Source: an uncultured Marivita sp. (lineage in GTDB: Bacteria; Pseudomonadota; Alphaproteobacteria; Rhodobacterales; Rhodobacteraceae). Taken from it: 64,000 bases of DNA. The notes beneath the pieces are model-generated. The model worked only from the letters and a program-made list of their open reading frames with translations. It was not told where the DNA came from and did no database searches. The translations under genes were made by a program, and so were the position numbers. Where the stretch lies: the NCBI RefSeq assembly GCF_947488135.1, contig NZ_CANKYW010000003.1:1-64000 (forward strand), written 5' to 3'. This document shows positions 27,779 to 36,965 of the stretch, one piece after another (the first letter of the stretch is position 1; every line of letters starts with the position of its first letter).

Positions 27779-28359
27779 CCGAAACCACAAACAAGCTGCT
27801 CGAGGTTCTTTCTTCGATTGTGAAGCCGAACCACCTTGTTCTCGCTTGCTTCTGCATTTCGACATTGCTTCTGCTTAACCCTTATCGTTTGTCTGAGAAC
27901 CTCGCTATTGCGGAACAAGTCGAAAAATATCGCTTCTACTTTTTCATTGCTTCGTCACTCTTTGGCTTGATCGTCTTATTTTCCCTACTTGAGATGATGT
28001 TACCGACAGTGAGGGCAGTCTATTTTGGCCTGAGAGATCATGTGAAATCGTATATTTTGCCAATAGGAAATGGGGAAAAGGTGTTACTATTGGCAATGGA
28101 GCAAAAAAGGCCGAACTCATTGCGGATGAATACAGAGCATCCGTCTGTAATTGAACTCAGAAAACATGGTCTAATCGAGTATGCGGCGATTTCAATGTCC
28201 AGCGACTTTCAGCATTTCAAACTCACCAGATTGGGATGCCTGACCGCACGCAGAATCAAAACAGAGTTTCTCGGCAGGTTCGATCTCAAAACAGTTTCAG
28301 AGTTTCTGCGAGATGTGACAGGTCTTACCCCTAAAGAAAATCCGTTCCAGCGGCTTTGA
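27775..28359 (+). CDS. AT-rich two-TM protein, SieB-like
   Basis: A 194-residue protein with two N-terminal hydrophobic segments (about residues 20-35 and 53-72) and a soluble C-terminal part. The layout and the N-terminal pattern ([20 protein letters not shown]) resemble SieB-type superinfection-exclusion proteins, but similarity by eye is limited. The gene is strikingly AT-rich and uses codons such as TTA and AGA that are rare in its neighbours, a sign of horizontal transfer. It overlaps thyX by 4 bp, so it would be translated with it. A prophage remnant or defence gene is possible; nothing else phage-like is adjacent. Confidence 0.6.
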   Translation: MTETTNKLLEVLSSIVKPNHLVLACFCISTLLLLNPYRLSENLAIAEQVEKYRFYFFIASSLFGLIVLFSLLEMMLPTVRAVYFGLRDHVKSYILPIGNGEKVLLLAMEQKRPNSLRMNTEHPSVIELRKHGLIEYAAISMSSDFQHFKLTRLGCLTARRIKTEFLGRFDLKTVSEFLRDVTGLTPKENPFQRL

Positions 28360-28406
28360 CCAAGAGATGCGATGGTTCTTCATGCCGATTTTGGCTAACA
28401 GCGAGA

Positions 28407-28859
28407 CTACCCCATAATCCCCGGCCAATTCGCCTCTCCCTTGGCGATGTTGCCCGGCACGTCCTGCAACCACAGCTCGCGGGCGCGAAGGTTGGCGTTG
28501 AGGTAGAGGCGGTCTTCGTAGATCGTCCAGGCCTCGGGCGTTGTCGGCGCGAGGTAGCCGCGGGAGGCGGCGAAGGCGCAGTAGCCTCCGAAGGCGGGGG
28601 CGTAGGCTGTGGGGTTGGCGGCGAAGGCGTCGGCGGAGGCCGGATCGGCAAAGCGCCAGGTGGCGCCTTTATAGTCTACGGTCACATCGCCGCCGGGCAC
28701 CGGGCCGTTCGTGGTGAAATAGCCAACCGGGTCAGAGCCGTCGATGGCGATGCCGCCTTCCTGATAAATCTCGGGTTCGCGGGCGAGCGCCGGGCGGGCG
28801 AGCCAGAGGGCCGGTGCGGCCAGGGCGAGAGCGGAAAAGGTACGGCGGTGCATGGGCAT
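28407..28859 (-). CDS. YHS-domain exported protein
   Basis: A 150-residue protein with a cleavable or Tat-like signal (HRRTFSALALAAPALWLARPALA) and a YHS-type domain: GGIAIDGSDPVGYFTTNG followed by ADAFAANPTAYAPAFGGYCAFA. YHS proteins bind or sense metals in several systems; the substrate here is unknown. It ends in ANWPGIMG. Single gene between the SieB-like gene and the SuhB-like gene. Confidence 0.82.
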   Translation of the reverse strand: MPMHRRTFSALALAAPALWLARPALAREPEIYQEGGIAIDGSDPVGYFTTNGPVPGGDVTVDYKGATWRFADPASADAFAANPTAYAPAFGGYCAFAASRGYLAPTTPEAWTIYEDRLYLNANLRARELWLQDVPGNIAKGEANWPGIMG

Positions 28860-28963
28860 TCATCCTTTTTTCACGACTGTGGGGCATAGATGGCAGGTGC
28901 CGCAACGGAAAGAAGGAGATTGATACAAACCTCCGTGCCTCGTGATGGAACGTCATCGCCCCC

Positions 28964-28992
28964 TTGGCATTGGCCCATGTCCCGCTTATACG
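28964..28992 (+). promoter_or_regulatory. Candidate sigma-70 promoter of the SuhB-like gene
   Basis: TTGGCA and TATACG are separated by 17 nt, about 31 bp upstream of the likely ATG. Shares its -10 with the candidate rpmC and rplO promoters. Confidence 0.6.
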
Positions 28993-29025
28993 CCCGGTCT
29001 GATCCCGAACAGCCGGAGGCCCATG

Positions 29026-29817
29026 ATGCAGGGCAGCGCCAATCTCAACATCATGATCAAGGCCGCCCGCAAGGCGGGTCGGTCGCTCAACAAGGATTTC
29101 CGCGAGGTCGAGAACCTACAGACCTCGGCCGTCAGCGCTGCGGATTTCGTTGCGCGGGCGGGCAGTTCCGCAAGCGATCTGGTGCGCGATGACTTGATGG
29201 GTGCGCGCGGCACGTATGGATACCTTGATTCGCGCGGTGAGACGGATGGCGAGGATCCGACGCGGCGCTGGATCGTAAACGCCCTTGAAGGGGCGACCAA
29301 CTATCTGCACGGCCAGCCGCATTTCGCGGTGTCGATCGCGCTGGAGCACAAGGGCCAGATCGTGTCGGCAGTGGTGTTCGATCCTGCAAAGGACGAGATG
29401 TTCTACGCCGAAAAGGGGCAGGGGGCCTGGCTCAACGACAACAAGCGCGTGCGCGTGTCGAGCCGGACCAAGCTGGTCGAGGCGGTACTGGGCCATGCGG
29501 TTCCGTTCGGTGTGAAGCGGACGCTGCCAGCCACGCTGAAGGACTTGGCGCGGGTGATGCCGGAATGCTCGGGCCTGCGGGCCTCTGGGTCGTCGGCGCT
29601 TGATCTGGCTTATGTCGCCGCGGGTCGGTTCGACGGGTTCTGGCAGCGCGAAGGTCACCGCGTCGATCTGGCGGCAGGTCTGCTGATCGCCGCCGAAGCC
29701 GGTGCTTTGGTCGAGGGCGTTCGGCCCGGGCAATCGCCGCTGGAGGATGGGACGGTGCTTTGCGCCAACAACCAGATCTTCGGGGCGCTGGCCAAGGTCA
29801 TCCGCAGCACCGACTGA
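29026..29817 (+). CDS. Inositol monophosphatase-family protein with altered active site
   Basis: A 263-residue protein starting MQGSANLNIMIKAARKAGRS (an adjacent ATG at 29023 is equally possible). It aligns over its whole length with SuhB/IMPase. However, the metal-binding motif DPIDGTTN reads NALEGATN (residues 85-92), the GEE motif after YGYL is replaced by DSR, and the tryptophan of WDxAAG is replaced (VDLAAG). Three of the usual metal ligands are therefore missing or changed. It is probably catalytically weak or inactive and may keep an RNA-polymerase or RNA-linked role like SuhB; that is speculation. A second, normal IMPase elsewhere in the genome would be expected. Confidence 0.85.
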   Translation: MQGSANLNIMIKAARKAGRSLNKDFREVENLQTSAVSAADFVARAGSSASDLVRDDLMGARGTYGYLDSRGETDGEDPTRRWIVNALEGATNYLHGQPHFAVSIALEHKGQIVSAVVFDPAKDEMFYAEKGQGAWLNDNKRVRVSSRTKLVEAVLGHAVPFGVKRTLPATLKDLARVMPECSGLRASGSSALDLAYVAAGRFDGFWQREGHRVDLAAGLLIAAEAGALVEGVRPGQSPLEDGTVLCANNQIFGALAKVIRSTD

Positions 29818-29880
29818 CGAAGGGCTGTCCCGGCCCGTCGCCTTGTGTATCATGCCGCCACGCAACACGTGGGGGACAAG

Positions 29881-30714
29881 ATGCGCCTGAGAGGAATTCG
29901 CGGCAGCCGGAATATCGAGGACCGGCGTCGCAGCGGTGGTGGCGGCAAGGCCGGGATCGGTGGTGTCGGATTGCTGGTGGTTCTGGCCATCGGGTATTTC
30001 GCCGGCATCGATGTCACGCCGCTGTTGCAGCAGACCAGTCAGCCGTCGTCGGCACCGCGTGAACTGAGTGCCGAAGAAGAGCGCGCGGCGGAATTCACCT
30101 CGCGCGTTCTGGCCACAACGGAACAGGTCTGGGGTGAGATATTCCCGAGCCAGGTGGGTCGACCTTACGATCCCCCGGTGCTGGTGCTTTTTTCCGGCGT
30201 CACCGCATCGCCCTGTGGCAACGCGAGCGGAGCGACTGGGCCTTTCTACTGTCCGGCGGACGAAAAAGCCTATTTGGACACGGCCTTTTTCGCGACCCTG
30301 TCCCGACAGTTGGGCGCGCGCGGCGATTTCGCGGCGGCCTACGTGATCGCGCACGAGGTGGCGCACCACGTGCAGAATGAACTGGGCATCCTAGGTCAGG
30401 TCAACGAACGCCGTCAGGTCGCGGGGCAAACGCAGGCCAATGCGCTGACCGTCCGGCTTGAATTGCAGGCCGATTGCCTGTCCGGCGTCTGGGCGCGGTC
30501 GGTCGACGGGCTGTTGGAGCCGGGCGATCTGGAAGAGGCGCTGAATGCCGCGCGCATGATCGGTGATGATCACCTTCAGGAGCGGGCGGGCCGGGTGCCG
30601 CAGCCGCATACCTTTACGCACGGAACATCCGAACAGCGGTCGCGCTGGTTCGCCACCGGGTATGACACCGGCGACATCCGCAGCTGTGATACGTTCGGGG
30701 CGCAAAGGCTGTGA
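29881..30714 (+). CDS. Neutral zinc metallopeptidase, YpfJ/KPN_02809 family
   Basis: A 277-residue protein starting MRLRGIRGSRNIEDRRRSGG at 29881. A single TM segment (about 28-45) is followed by a periplasmic protease domain with the zinc motif HEVAH at 158-162 and the downstream ELQADCLSGVWA that supplies a further ligand. Family PF04228; the substrate is not known. Its stop overlaps no gene, but the phosphatase starts 2 bp after it. Confidence 0.9.
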   Translation: MRLRGIRGSRNIEDRRRSGGGGKAGIGGVGLLVVLAIGYFAGIDVTPLLQQTSQPSSAPRELSAEEERAAEFTSRVLATTEQVWGEIFPSQVGRPYDPPVLVLFSGVTASPCGNASGATGPFYCPADEKAYLDTAFFATLSRQLGARGDFAAAYVIAHEVAHHVQNELGILGQVNERRQVAGQTQANALTVRLELQADCLSGVWARSVDGLLEPGDLEEALNAARMIGDDHLQERAGRVPQPHTFTHGTSEQRSRWFATGYDTGDIRSCDTFGAQRL

Positions 30715-30715
30715 G

Positions 30716-31225
30716 ATGATCATTTATGCGGTTCCCGTCGGCGCAGGCATCCTGGCGATTTCGCCAATTCCGGGTGCGGAGGGCGACTACGCGGGGGATG
30801 TGCAGCACGTGATCGAATGGAAGCCGGCGATCGTCATGTCGTTGGTGACGGAAACCGAGCTTGTGTCCGCGGGCGCTTCCGGCATCTGGCAGAAACTGGT
30901 CGAGGCCGGCACGCGATGGGAACATCTGCCCATCAGCGATTTCGGCGTGCCGGATGACCTGTTCGAAGATGCGTGGCCCGAGGTCAGCGCCAACGCGCGC
31001 CGGGCGCTGATGGGCGGCGGGCGCATTTTGGTGCATTGCCGTGGCGGATGCGGCCGATCCGGGATGGTCGCTTTGCGGCTGATGATCGAGATCGGCGAAG
31101 CCCCGGACGACGCGCTGGCCCGGTTGCGCGCGGTGCGACCCTGCGCGGTCGAGACCGACGGGCAGATGCGCTGGGCGCTCGAGGCGAAGCGCGAACCGGC
31201 CGTATTTCTACGCCACGAGGACTGA
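30716..31225 (+). CDS. Protein tyrosine/dual-specificity phosphatase
   Basis: A 169-residue protein starting MIIYAVPVGAGILAISPIPG. The catalytic CX5R loop is VHCRGGCGRSG with C108 and R114; a likely general acid is D75 in LPISDFGVP. Typical small cysteine phosphatase of the DSP/PTP type, substrate unknown. It starts 1 bp after the metallopeptidase stop, so they form an operon. It ends just before the minus-strand SRP RNA. Confidence 0.85.
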   Translation: MIIYAVPVGAGILAISPIPGAEGDYAGDVQHVIEWKPAIVMSLVTETELVSAGASGIWQKLVEAGTRWEHLPISDFGVPDDLFEDAWPEVSANARRALMGGGRILVHCRGGCGRSGMVALRLMIEIGEAPDDALARLRAVRPCAVETDGQMRWALEAKREPAVFLRHED

Positions 31226-31240
31226 AAAAGAGGAAAAGGT

Positions 31241-31334
31241 GAGAGGCTGGACAACGACCCAAGCGTGGCTCGTTACGGCTGCTTCCTTCCGGACCTGACC
31301 GGGTTGGCGAGGTGCTCGCCCGCGCCAACCTCTC
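31241..31334 (-). ncRNA. ffs: Signal recognition particle RNA (4.5S, small bacterial type)
   Basis: On the minus strand the conserved apical segment GGTCAGGTCCGGAAGGAAGC is present, with the GGAA tetraloop and the asymmetric loop that binds Ffh. The 5' end (GAGAGGTTGG) pairs with the 3' end (CCAGCCTCTC), giving a hairpin of about 94 nt, the usual size. T-rich sequence follows the 3' end (reading CCTTTTCCTCTTTTTC). It lies convergent to the phosphatase gene and divergent from nudC. Ends are estimates from the fold. Confidence 0.93.
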
Positions 31335-31459
31335 GACACCTCAAATAGGCAAAGCGACGGGTGATTGCAAGCCCGGGTCGGCGGCAAATTCATTGGTCTG
31401 CGCATTGTTCTTTTGGTTCCAGCGTGGCACTCGCGGGAAAAGACTTCAACGCGGTGAAC

Positions 31460-32431
31460 ATGATGCGAAATGCAGAGCAGGTCACATTTGGGGGTTCCGG
31501 GCTGGACCGGGCGGCGGAGATTCGCGGCAACGTGCCGGCCTGCGCGGCGGCGTTGCAGCATCCGGATACACGGACGATCGTGCTCTGGAAAGGCAAGCCC
31601 CTGCTGTCCGGAGAGGGCGGGGCCCGGGCGCTTGTCCGGCTGCCCCTCACGCATCCGATTCTGAAAGAGGCCCGGAATGCGCCGATCCTTTTGGGGCGCG
31701 AGGATGGTGCGGCGCGGTTTGCGCATGATATCTCGGGCTGGGTGCCCGAGGATGATACCAGCGAGGTCGGTGCGTTTATCGACAGGAGCGAACAGCGCCA
31801 TCCAAGCTTGCCTGACGGTCATGGTTTTGCCGAATTGCGCAGCGCCATGACCGCGTTGAGCCCGCGTGACGCGGAACTGGCGGCGACGGCCAAGGCGATC
31901 ATCGGCTGGCACGACATTCACGGTTTCTGTGCGCGCTGCGGGGCACGGTCCGAGGTCACGCAAAGCGGCTGGCAGCGCGTCTGTCCCGACTGTGGCGCGA
32001 GTCATTTCCCGCGCACCGATCCGGTGGTGATCATGCTCATTACCCACGGGAACAAGGTGCTGCTTGGCCGATCGCCGGGCTGGCCGGAGGGCATGTATTC
32101 CTGCCTTGCCGGATTTGTGGAGCCGGGTGAAACCATCGAAGCGGCCGTGCGTCGCGAAGTATGGGAGGAAGCGGGCGTGCGCGTCGGCGAGGTGCGTTAC
32201 CTGTCCAGCCAGCCTTGGCCGTTCCCGGCGTCCCTCATGTTCGGGTGTCACGGGGTCGCGCTGACCGAGGACATCACGATCGATCCGTTGGAGATCGAGG
32301 ACGCGCTTTGGGCGAGTCGGGAAGACGTGATGGACGCGCTGGCCGGGCGGCGCGAGGGGCTTTTGCCAGCGCGCAAAGGGGCGATTGCCCATTTTTTATT
32401 GCGGAACTGGCTTGCCGATACGCTCGAATGA
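31460..32431 (+). CDS. nudC: NAD(H)/deNADding pyrophosphatase NudC
   Basis: A 323-residue protein. The zinc ribbon has two CxxC pairs (CARCG and CPDCG), the Nudix box is GFVEPGETIEAAVRREVWEEAG, and the NudC-specific SQPWPFPxS segment is present. It hydrolyses NADH to NMNH and AMP and removes NAD caps from RNA. The start is uncertain among ATG 31460, ATG 31463 and a GTG 6 bp upstream of the first. Confidence 0.92.
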   Translation: MMRNAEQVTFGGSGLDRAAEIRGNVPACAAALQHPDTRTIVLWKGKPLLSGEGGARALVRLPLTHPILKEARNAPILLGREDGAARFAHDISGWVPEDDTSEVGAFIDRSEQRHPSLPDGHGFAELRSAMTALSPRDAELAATAKAIIGWHDIHGFCARCGARSEVTQSGWQRVCPDCGASHFPRTDPVVIMLITHGNKVLLGRSPGWPEGMYSCLAGFVEPGETIEAAVRREVWEEAGVRVGEVRYLSSQPWPFPASLMFGCHGVALTEDITIDPLEIEDALWASREDVMDALAGRREGLLPARKGAIAHFLLRNWLADTLE

Positions 32432-32470
32432 CGCAAGTCTTGGGGAACCAGATCGAATGAGAGCGACCCG

Positions 32471-32938
32471 ATGCAAGTGACAGCCACCGAAGACGTAGCG
32501 GCACCAATCGACCACGTCTTTGCCGAACTGACCGCGTTCGATGCCATCGAGCGGCAGGCGCTTCGACGCGGGATCGATGTCCGCCGAAAGTTTCGCACGG
32601 GCAGGCCGGCCATCGGCGATGGGTGGGAAGCCCAGTTCCGTTTCCGCGGTAAAGAGCGCACGGCGAGCATCGAGTTGATCGGGTACGAGGCGCCGAACCT
32701 CTTGCACTTTTCCGGGGCGTCGGGGGGACTGGAGACATCGACTTTGATCGAATTGGTGCCGTTGTCGCCCAACCGGACCCGGGTGAACGTGACGTTCAAG
32801 ATGGCGCCGAAAACCCTCTCCGCACGTCTTCTGGTGCAGTCTTTCAAGCTGGCCCGGTCCAGCATCAACACAAGGTTCAAGAAACGCATGGCACAATACG
32901 CACGCGACATCGAAGGCAAATTGGCGAAATCGGCATGA
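32471..32938 (+). CDS. SRPBCC-superfamily protein
   Basis: A 155-residue protein starting MQVTATEDVAAPIDHVFAEL, the typical first strand and helix of the START/Bet v1-like SRPBCC fold, with ELIGYEAPNLLHFSGASGGL in the middle. These proteins bind hydrophobic ligands; none can be named here. It overlaps the DUF4198 gene by 4 bp. Confidence 0.78.
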   Translation: MQVTATEDVAAPIDHVFAELTAFDAIERQALRRGIDVRRKFRTGRPAIGDGWEAQFRFRGKERTASIELIGYEAPNLLHFSGASGGLETSTLIELVPLSPNRTRVNVTFKMAPKTLSARLLVQSFKLARSSINTRFKKRMAQYARDIEGKLAKSA

Positions 32939-33741
32939 TGCTGCGAGCGTTGGTTCTGGCCACCTATGCAGTGGGTCTGCCTTTTGCCGCTGGCGCGCAT
33001 GAATTCTGGATCGAGCCGGACGCCTATCAGGTCGATCCAGGCGAGGCGATGACCGCGCGTTTGCGTGTTGGAGAAACCTTTGCAGGCGCCGAGCAAACCT
33101 ACCTGCCGCGCAATTTCGAGCGGTTCGATATGCAGTGCGACGGGACCTTGTCAGAAGTCCCCGGCCGGGCGGGCGACCGTCCCGCGCTGAATGTTGAAGC
33201 GCCCGAAGAAGGTCTGTGCGTGATCATTCACCAGACCCGCGATTACACGCTGACCTACCGTGACTGGCAGAAATTCGTCAATTTCGTCGAGCACAAAGAT
33301 TTTGATGGTGTCCTCCAAGACCATGCCGCGCGCGGATTGCCCGAGACGGATTTTGTCGAGCTGTATAGCCGCTACGCCAAAAGCCTGATCGCGGTTGGCG
33401 ATGGGGCTGGGGCCGATACAGAGGTCGGTTTGCTGACCGAGATCGTGGCCGAGGCGAACCCCTATACCGACGACTTGTCAGAAGGCTTGCCGCTCCGCGT
33501 GCTCTTCGATGGCGCGCCGCGGGAGGATGCGCAGGTCGAGCTGTTTGCCAAGGCTCCGGACGGACAGGTCGATGTGACGCTGCACCGTACGGACGGCGAG
33601 GGGCGCGTGACCATTCCGGTGCAAGCGGGGTATGCCTATCTGGCGGATGCCGTCGTGTTGCGCGCGCTGTCCCCCGAAGAGGACGATGATCCTGTCTGGG
33701 AAAGCCTTTGGGCGTCGCTTACCTTTGCCGTTCCGGAGTGA
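32935..33741 (+). CDS. DUF4198 periplasmic protein
   Basis: A 268-residue protein with a signal peptide ending GAHEFWIEPDAYQVDPGEAM. DUF4198 proteins begin the mature chain with this H-x-F-W pattern and are linked to metal (Ni/Co) uptake in several genomes; a metal role is only inferred here. The C-terminal region has an EGRVTIPVQAGYAYL beta-sandwich-like segment. It is translationally coupled to the SRPBCC gene and convergent with hemC. Confidence 0.75.
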   Translation: MMLRALVLATYAVGLPFAAGAHEFWIEPDAYQVDPGEAMTARLRVGETFAGAEQTYLPRNFERFDMQCDGTLSEVPGRAGDRPALNVEAPEEGLCVIIHQTRDYTLTYRDWQKFVNFVEHKDFDGVLQDHAARGLPETDFVELYSRYAKSLIAVGDGAGADTEVGLLTEIVAEANPYTDDLSEGLPLRVLFDGAPREDAQVELFAKAPDGQVDVTLHRTDGEGRVTIPVQAGYAYLADAVVLRALSPEEDDDPVWESLWASLTFAVPE

Positions 33742-33753
33742 TCGGCGCGGCGA

Positions 33754-34704
33754 TCAGGTGCCGTGCCAGTCGAAAAAGCCCGGACCCGCGCGGTCAAGCA
33801 ATGTGAGTGCCAGCGATTTGCCCATTTCGGCACCGTCCGCGATCGGACCGCTGACTTCATCCGCATGAGAGACCGACCCGTCCGGGCGCAACACCTCGCC
33901 CCGCAGATGTAGGCTGTCGCCGTTCAGTTCGGCCAGACCGGCAATCGGGGTCTCGCAGGAGCCGTCGAGTTCGGCGAGAAACGCGCGTTCGGCAGCGAGC
34001 CGTTGTCCGGTTTGCGTGTCATAGATCGCTTCCAGCATTTCGGCGGCGCGGCTGTCGTTGGCGCGGCGTTCGATGCCGATAGCGCCTTGGGCCACGGCGG
34101 GGAGCATGTCGGTCGTGTCGATGGCGGTTTTCGGCACCTCGTCCATGCGCAGCCGGTTCAGCCCGGCCATCGCGAGGAAGGTGCAGGAGGCCACGCCGTC
34201 ATCCAGCTTTTTTAACCGGGTTTGCAGGTTGCCGCGGAATTCGACCACGTTCAGATCGGGCCGCCGGTTGAGCAACTGCGCACGACGGCGCAGCGAGGAT
34301 GTGCCGACAATCGCGGCCTCCGGCAATTGGGCGATCCCGGAAAATTCGGGCGAGATGAACGCGTCGCGCACGTCTTCGCGCGGCAGGTAGGTGTCAAGCA
34401 GCAGACCCTCGGGTTGCAGCACCGGCATGTCCTTCATCGAATGGACCGCGATGTCGATCTTGCCCGACAGCATGTCGTCTTCGATCTCGCGCGTGAAAAG
34501 CCCCTTACCGCCGATTTCCTTCAAGGGGCGGTCGATGATCTTGTCCCCGGTCGTCTTGATGACAACGATGGTAAACGCCTCGAAAGGCAGATCAAAAGCC
34601 TTGGCAAGCCGTTCGCGGGTTTCGTTTGCCTGGGCCAGCGCAAGCGGGGAACCGCGTGTGCCGATCTTCAGGGGTTGGTCGGGTGTAGGCAGATCAATCG
34701 TCAT
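33754..34704 (-). CDS. hemC: Hydroxymethylbilane synthase
   Basis: A 316-residue porphobilinogen deaminase starting MTIDLPTPDQPLKIGTRGSP at 34704. It shows VHSMKDMP (about 88-95), LRRRAQLL, and the cofactor cysteine C250 in DGSCETPIAG, to which the dipyrromethane is attached. It polymerises four porphobilinogens in heme and tetrapyrrole synthesis. It is divergent from hemE with a 101-bp shared upstream region, so both are probably co-regulated. Confidence 0.96.
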   Translation of the reverse strand: MTIDLPTPDQPLKIGTRGSPLALAQANETRERLAKAFDLPFEAFTIVVIKTTGDKIIDRPLKEIGGKGLFTREIEDDMLSGKIDIAVHSMKDMPVLQPEGLLLDTYLPREDVRDAFISPEFSGIAQLPEAAIVGTSSLRRRAQLLNRRPDLNVVEFRGNLQTRLKKLDDGVASCTFLAMAGLNRLRMDEVPKTAIDTTDMLPAVAQGAIGIERRANDSRAAEMLEAIYDTQTGQRLAAERAFLAELDGSCETPIAGLAELNGDSLHLRGEVLRPDGSVSHADEVSGPIADGAEMGKSLALTLLDRAGPGFFDWHGT

Positions 34705-34805
34705 GAATCGATCTTTATGCGTGTAAACCTGTCCTGACAACCATGCTTGTCTTGACATATGCCTTTCGACGGTTGATCCGAAGGCATGAGACAAGGAAAG
34801 ACCTG

Positions 34806-35840
34806 ATGAGCCAGACAAAAACCATCCTGCGTGCCCTTGCGGGCGAGACCCTTCCGACCCCGCCGATCTGGATGATGCGTCAGGCCGGGCGCTATCTGCC
34901 CGAGTACCGCGCGACCCGCGCGCAGGCCGGGGATTTCCTGTCCTTGTGCTACAATTCCGAACTGGCCGCCGAAGTCACCTTGCAGCCCATTCGCCGCTAC
35001 GGGTTTGATGCGGCGATCCTTTTTGCCGACATCCTCCTGTTGCCGCAGGCGCTGGGCGCGGACCTGTGGTTCGTCACCGGCGAGGGGCCGCGTTTGTCGA
35101 CGATCACCACGCAGGCCGAGTTCGACAAGCTGGGCCGTGGTGAGATGATCCATGACACGCTGAACCCGATTTACGAAACCGTGCGGATTTTGCGGCGCGA
35201 ATTGCCGGAAGAAACAACTTTGATCGGTTTCGCAGGTGCGCCCTGGACGGTGGCCACTTACATGATCGCGGGCAAAGGCACGCCTGATCAGGGGCCTGCA
35301 CATGCGCTGAAGGACGAAAACCGCGCGGTGTTCGAGGCGATCATCGACCGGCTGACCGAAAGCACGATCGACTACCTTTCAGCGCAGATCGACGCCGGTG
35401 CCGAAGTGGTCAAGATCTTCGACAGCTGGGCCGGGTCGCTCAAGGGCGAGGACTTTCAGCGCTACGCGCTCGAACCCGCCAAGACCATCACCCAAGAGAT
35501 CAAGCGCCGCCATCCGGGCATTCCGGTCATCGCCTTTCCACGTCAGGCCGGTGACAATTACATCGGTTTCCATGCCGCCACGGGCGCGGATTGTGTTGCG
35601 GTCGATGACAGCGTCAGCCCGGAATGGGTGGCCGAACACGTGCAGCCGGGCGGCTGTGTGCAAGGCAATCTTGCCTCGCGTCACATGGTGACGGGTGGGC
35701 AGGCACTGGTGGATGAGACCCGCAAGGTGGTGGACGCGCTCAAGAACGGGCCGCATATCTTCAACCTTGGACACGGGATCACGCCGGATGCGGACCCGGA
35801 AAACGTGCAGTTGATGATCGACACGGTGCGCGGCGGCTAA
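34806..35840 (+). CDS. hemE: Uroporphyrinogen decarboxylase
   Basis: A 344-residue HemE starting [20 protein letters not shown] at 34806. The signature [20 protein letters not shown] is present, with the active-site Asp in [12 protein letters not shown] and the Tyr in [10 protein letters not shown]. It converts uroporphyrinogen III to coproporphyrinogen III. Its stop overlaps by 3 bp the stop of the convergent EamA gene. Confidence 0.96.
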   Translation: MSQTKTILRALAGETLPTPPIWMMRQAGRYLPEYRATRAQAGDFLSLCYNSELAAEVTLQPIRRYGFDAAILFADILLLPQALGADLWFVTGEGPRLSTITTQAEFDKLGRGEMIHDTLNPIYETVRILRRELPEETTLIGFAGAPWTVATYMIAGKGTPDQGPAHALKDENRAVFEAIIDRLTESTIDYLSAQIDAGAEVVKIFDSWAGSLKGEDFQRYALEPAKTITQEIKRRHPGIPVIAFPRQAGDNYIGFHAATGADCVAVDDSVSPEWVAEHVQPGGCVQGNLASRHMVTGGQALVDETRKVVDALKNGPHIFNLGHGITPDADPENVQLMIDTVRGG

Positions 35841-36817
35841 CGTCGCGCGGCCACGTGTTTGCTCGCCGGGGTGCGTTTGCCTTTCTGGCGTTCGCGCAGA
35901 AAGACAAAAAGCCCCGCGCCAAGGATCATGGCGCACCCCGCCCAGATCGCCGGTGTCGGCCATTCGGCAAAGAACAACCACCCCCAGAAGATCGCCAGCG
36001 GCAGCCCGATATATTCGAAGGGCGCGATGCTGGCCGATGGGGCCATGCGATAGGCCGAGGTGATGCAATAGGCGACGATGCCGTTGCAGATGCCCGTCAA
36101 AATGAACAGCGGCCAATCCTGCGCCGTGGGCCAGACCCAGGCGCGCAGCAGGAAGTGCAGGCTGGGCGCGTCCGGTCCGGGATCGGCCTGACCCTGACCG
36201 ACGATCAGGTAGAAGAGGCCAGAAACCAGCAGAAACATCAGTTGGTTGTAGATGGTCAGCGCCGCCGCGGTGCTTTGCACCCCCAGCGCACGGGTCATGA
36301 CCGCCATTGACGCATAAAGCGCCGCCGCGATCACCGGTAGCGCGAAGAGCCAGGGCGGGCCGTAATCCGATCCGCTGCTCCACGGCTCCTGCATGACGAT
36401 GACACCCATGAATCCCACAACGATGGCGCTCAGTCGCAAGGGCCCGACCTTTTCGCGCAGGAAGAGGAAGGAAAATAGCGTGATGAAGAGCGGCCCAACG
36501 TAAAACAGCGCCGTGGTCAGCCCGAGCGGCAGCGCGGCAAGCGAGGCGAAGAAGGTCATGTTGGCCGCCACCAGCGTGAGGCCACGCAGGATATGCAGAC
36601 CGGGGCGCGAGGTGCGCAACAGCGTCAGACCACCTTCGAGATGCAGCATCAGGAAGGACAGCCAGATCCCGATAGCCGTGCGCGTGAACACGATCTGGTG
36701 CAGCGGGTAGCCCCCCGACAGCGCCTTGATCAACAGGTCGTTTACCGAAATGGCAAAGACGCCTACGCAAATCAGGGTGATGCCGCGCGCAACGCTGGAG
36801 TCGGTCTGGGTGGTCAT
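35837..36817 (-). CDS. EamA/DMT-family transporter
   Basis: A 326-residue membrane protein of ten predicted helices with two EamA repeats (about 10-140 and 165-310). It shows [21 protein letters not shown] at the N-terminus and [20 protein letters not shown] near the C-terminus. DMT exporters/importers carry amino acids, sugars or SAM; the substrate is undetermined. The C-terminus is basic ([15 protein letters not shown]). Confidence 0.85.
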   Translation of the reverse strand: MTTQTDSSVARGITLICVGVFAISVNDLLIKALSGGYPLHQIVFTRTAIGIWLSFLMLHLEGGLTLLRTSRPGLHILRGLTLVAANMTFFASLAALPLGLTTALFYVGPLFITLFSFLFLREKVGPLRLSAIVVGFMGVIVMQEPWSSGSDYGPPWLFALPVIAAALYASMAVMTRALGVQSTAAALTIYNQLMFLLVSGLFYLIVGQGQADPGPDAPSLHFLLRAWVWPTAQDWPLFILTGICNGIVAYCITSAYRMAPSASIAPFEYIGLPLAIFWGWLFFAEWPTPAIWAGCAMILGAGLFVFLRERQKGKRTPASKHVAARR

Positions 36818-36965
36818 GGGTCCTGACTAGTGCGGACGGCGACCGAGGTCAGCCTCAAAAACGACCTGCACAGCGCATGCGTGCTGATGCACGTCTTTCG
36901 GGATTGCGTCTTTGGCGTGCGGGACTAGGTTGCGCCCTTGTTCGACGACAGGGGAGGACCGAGCC

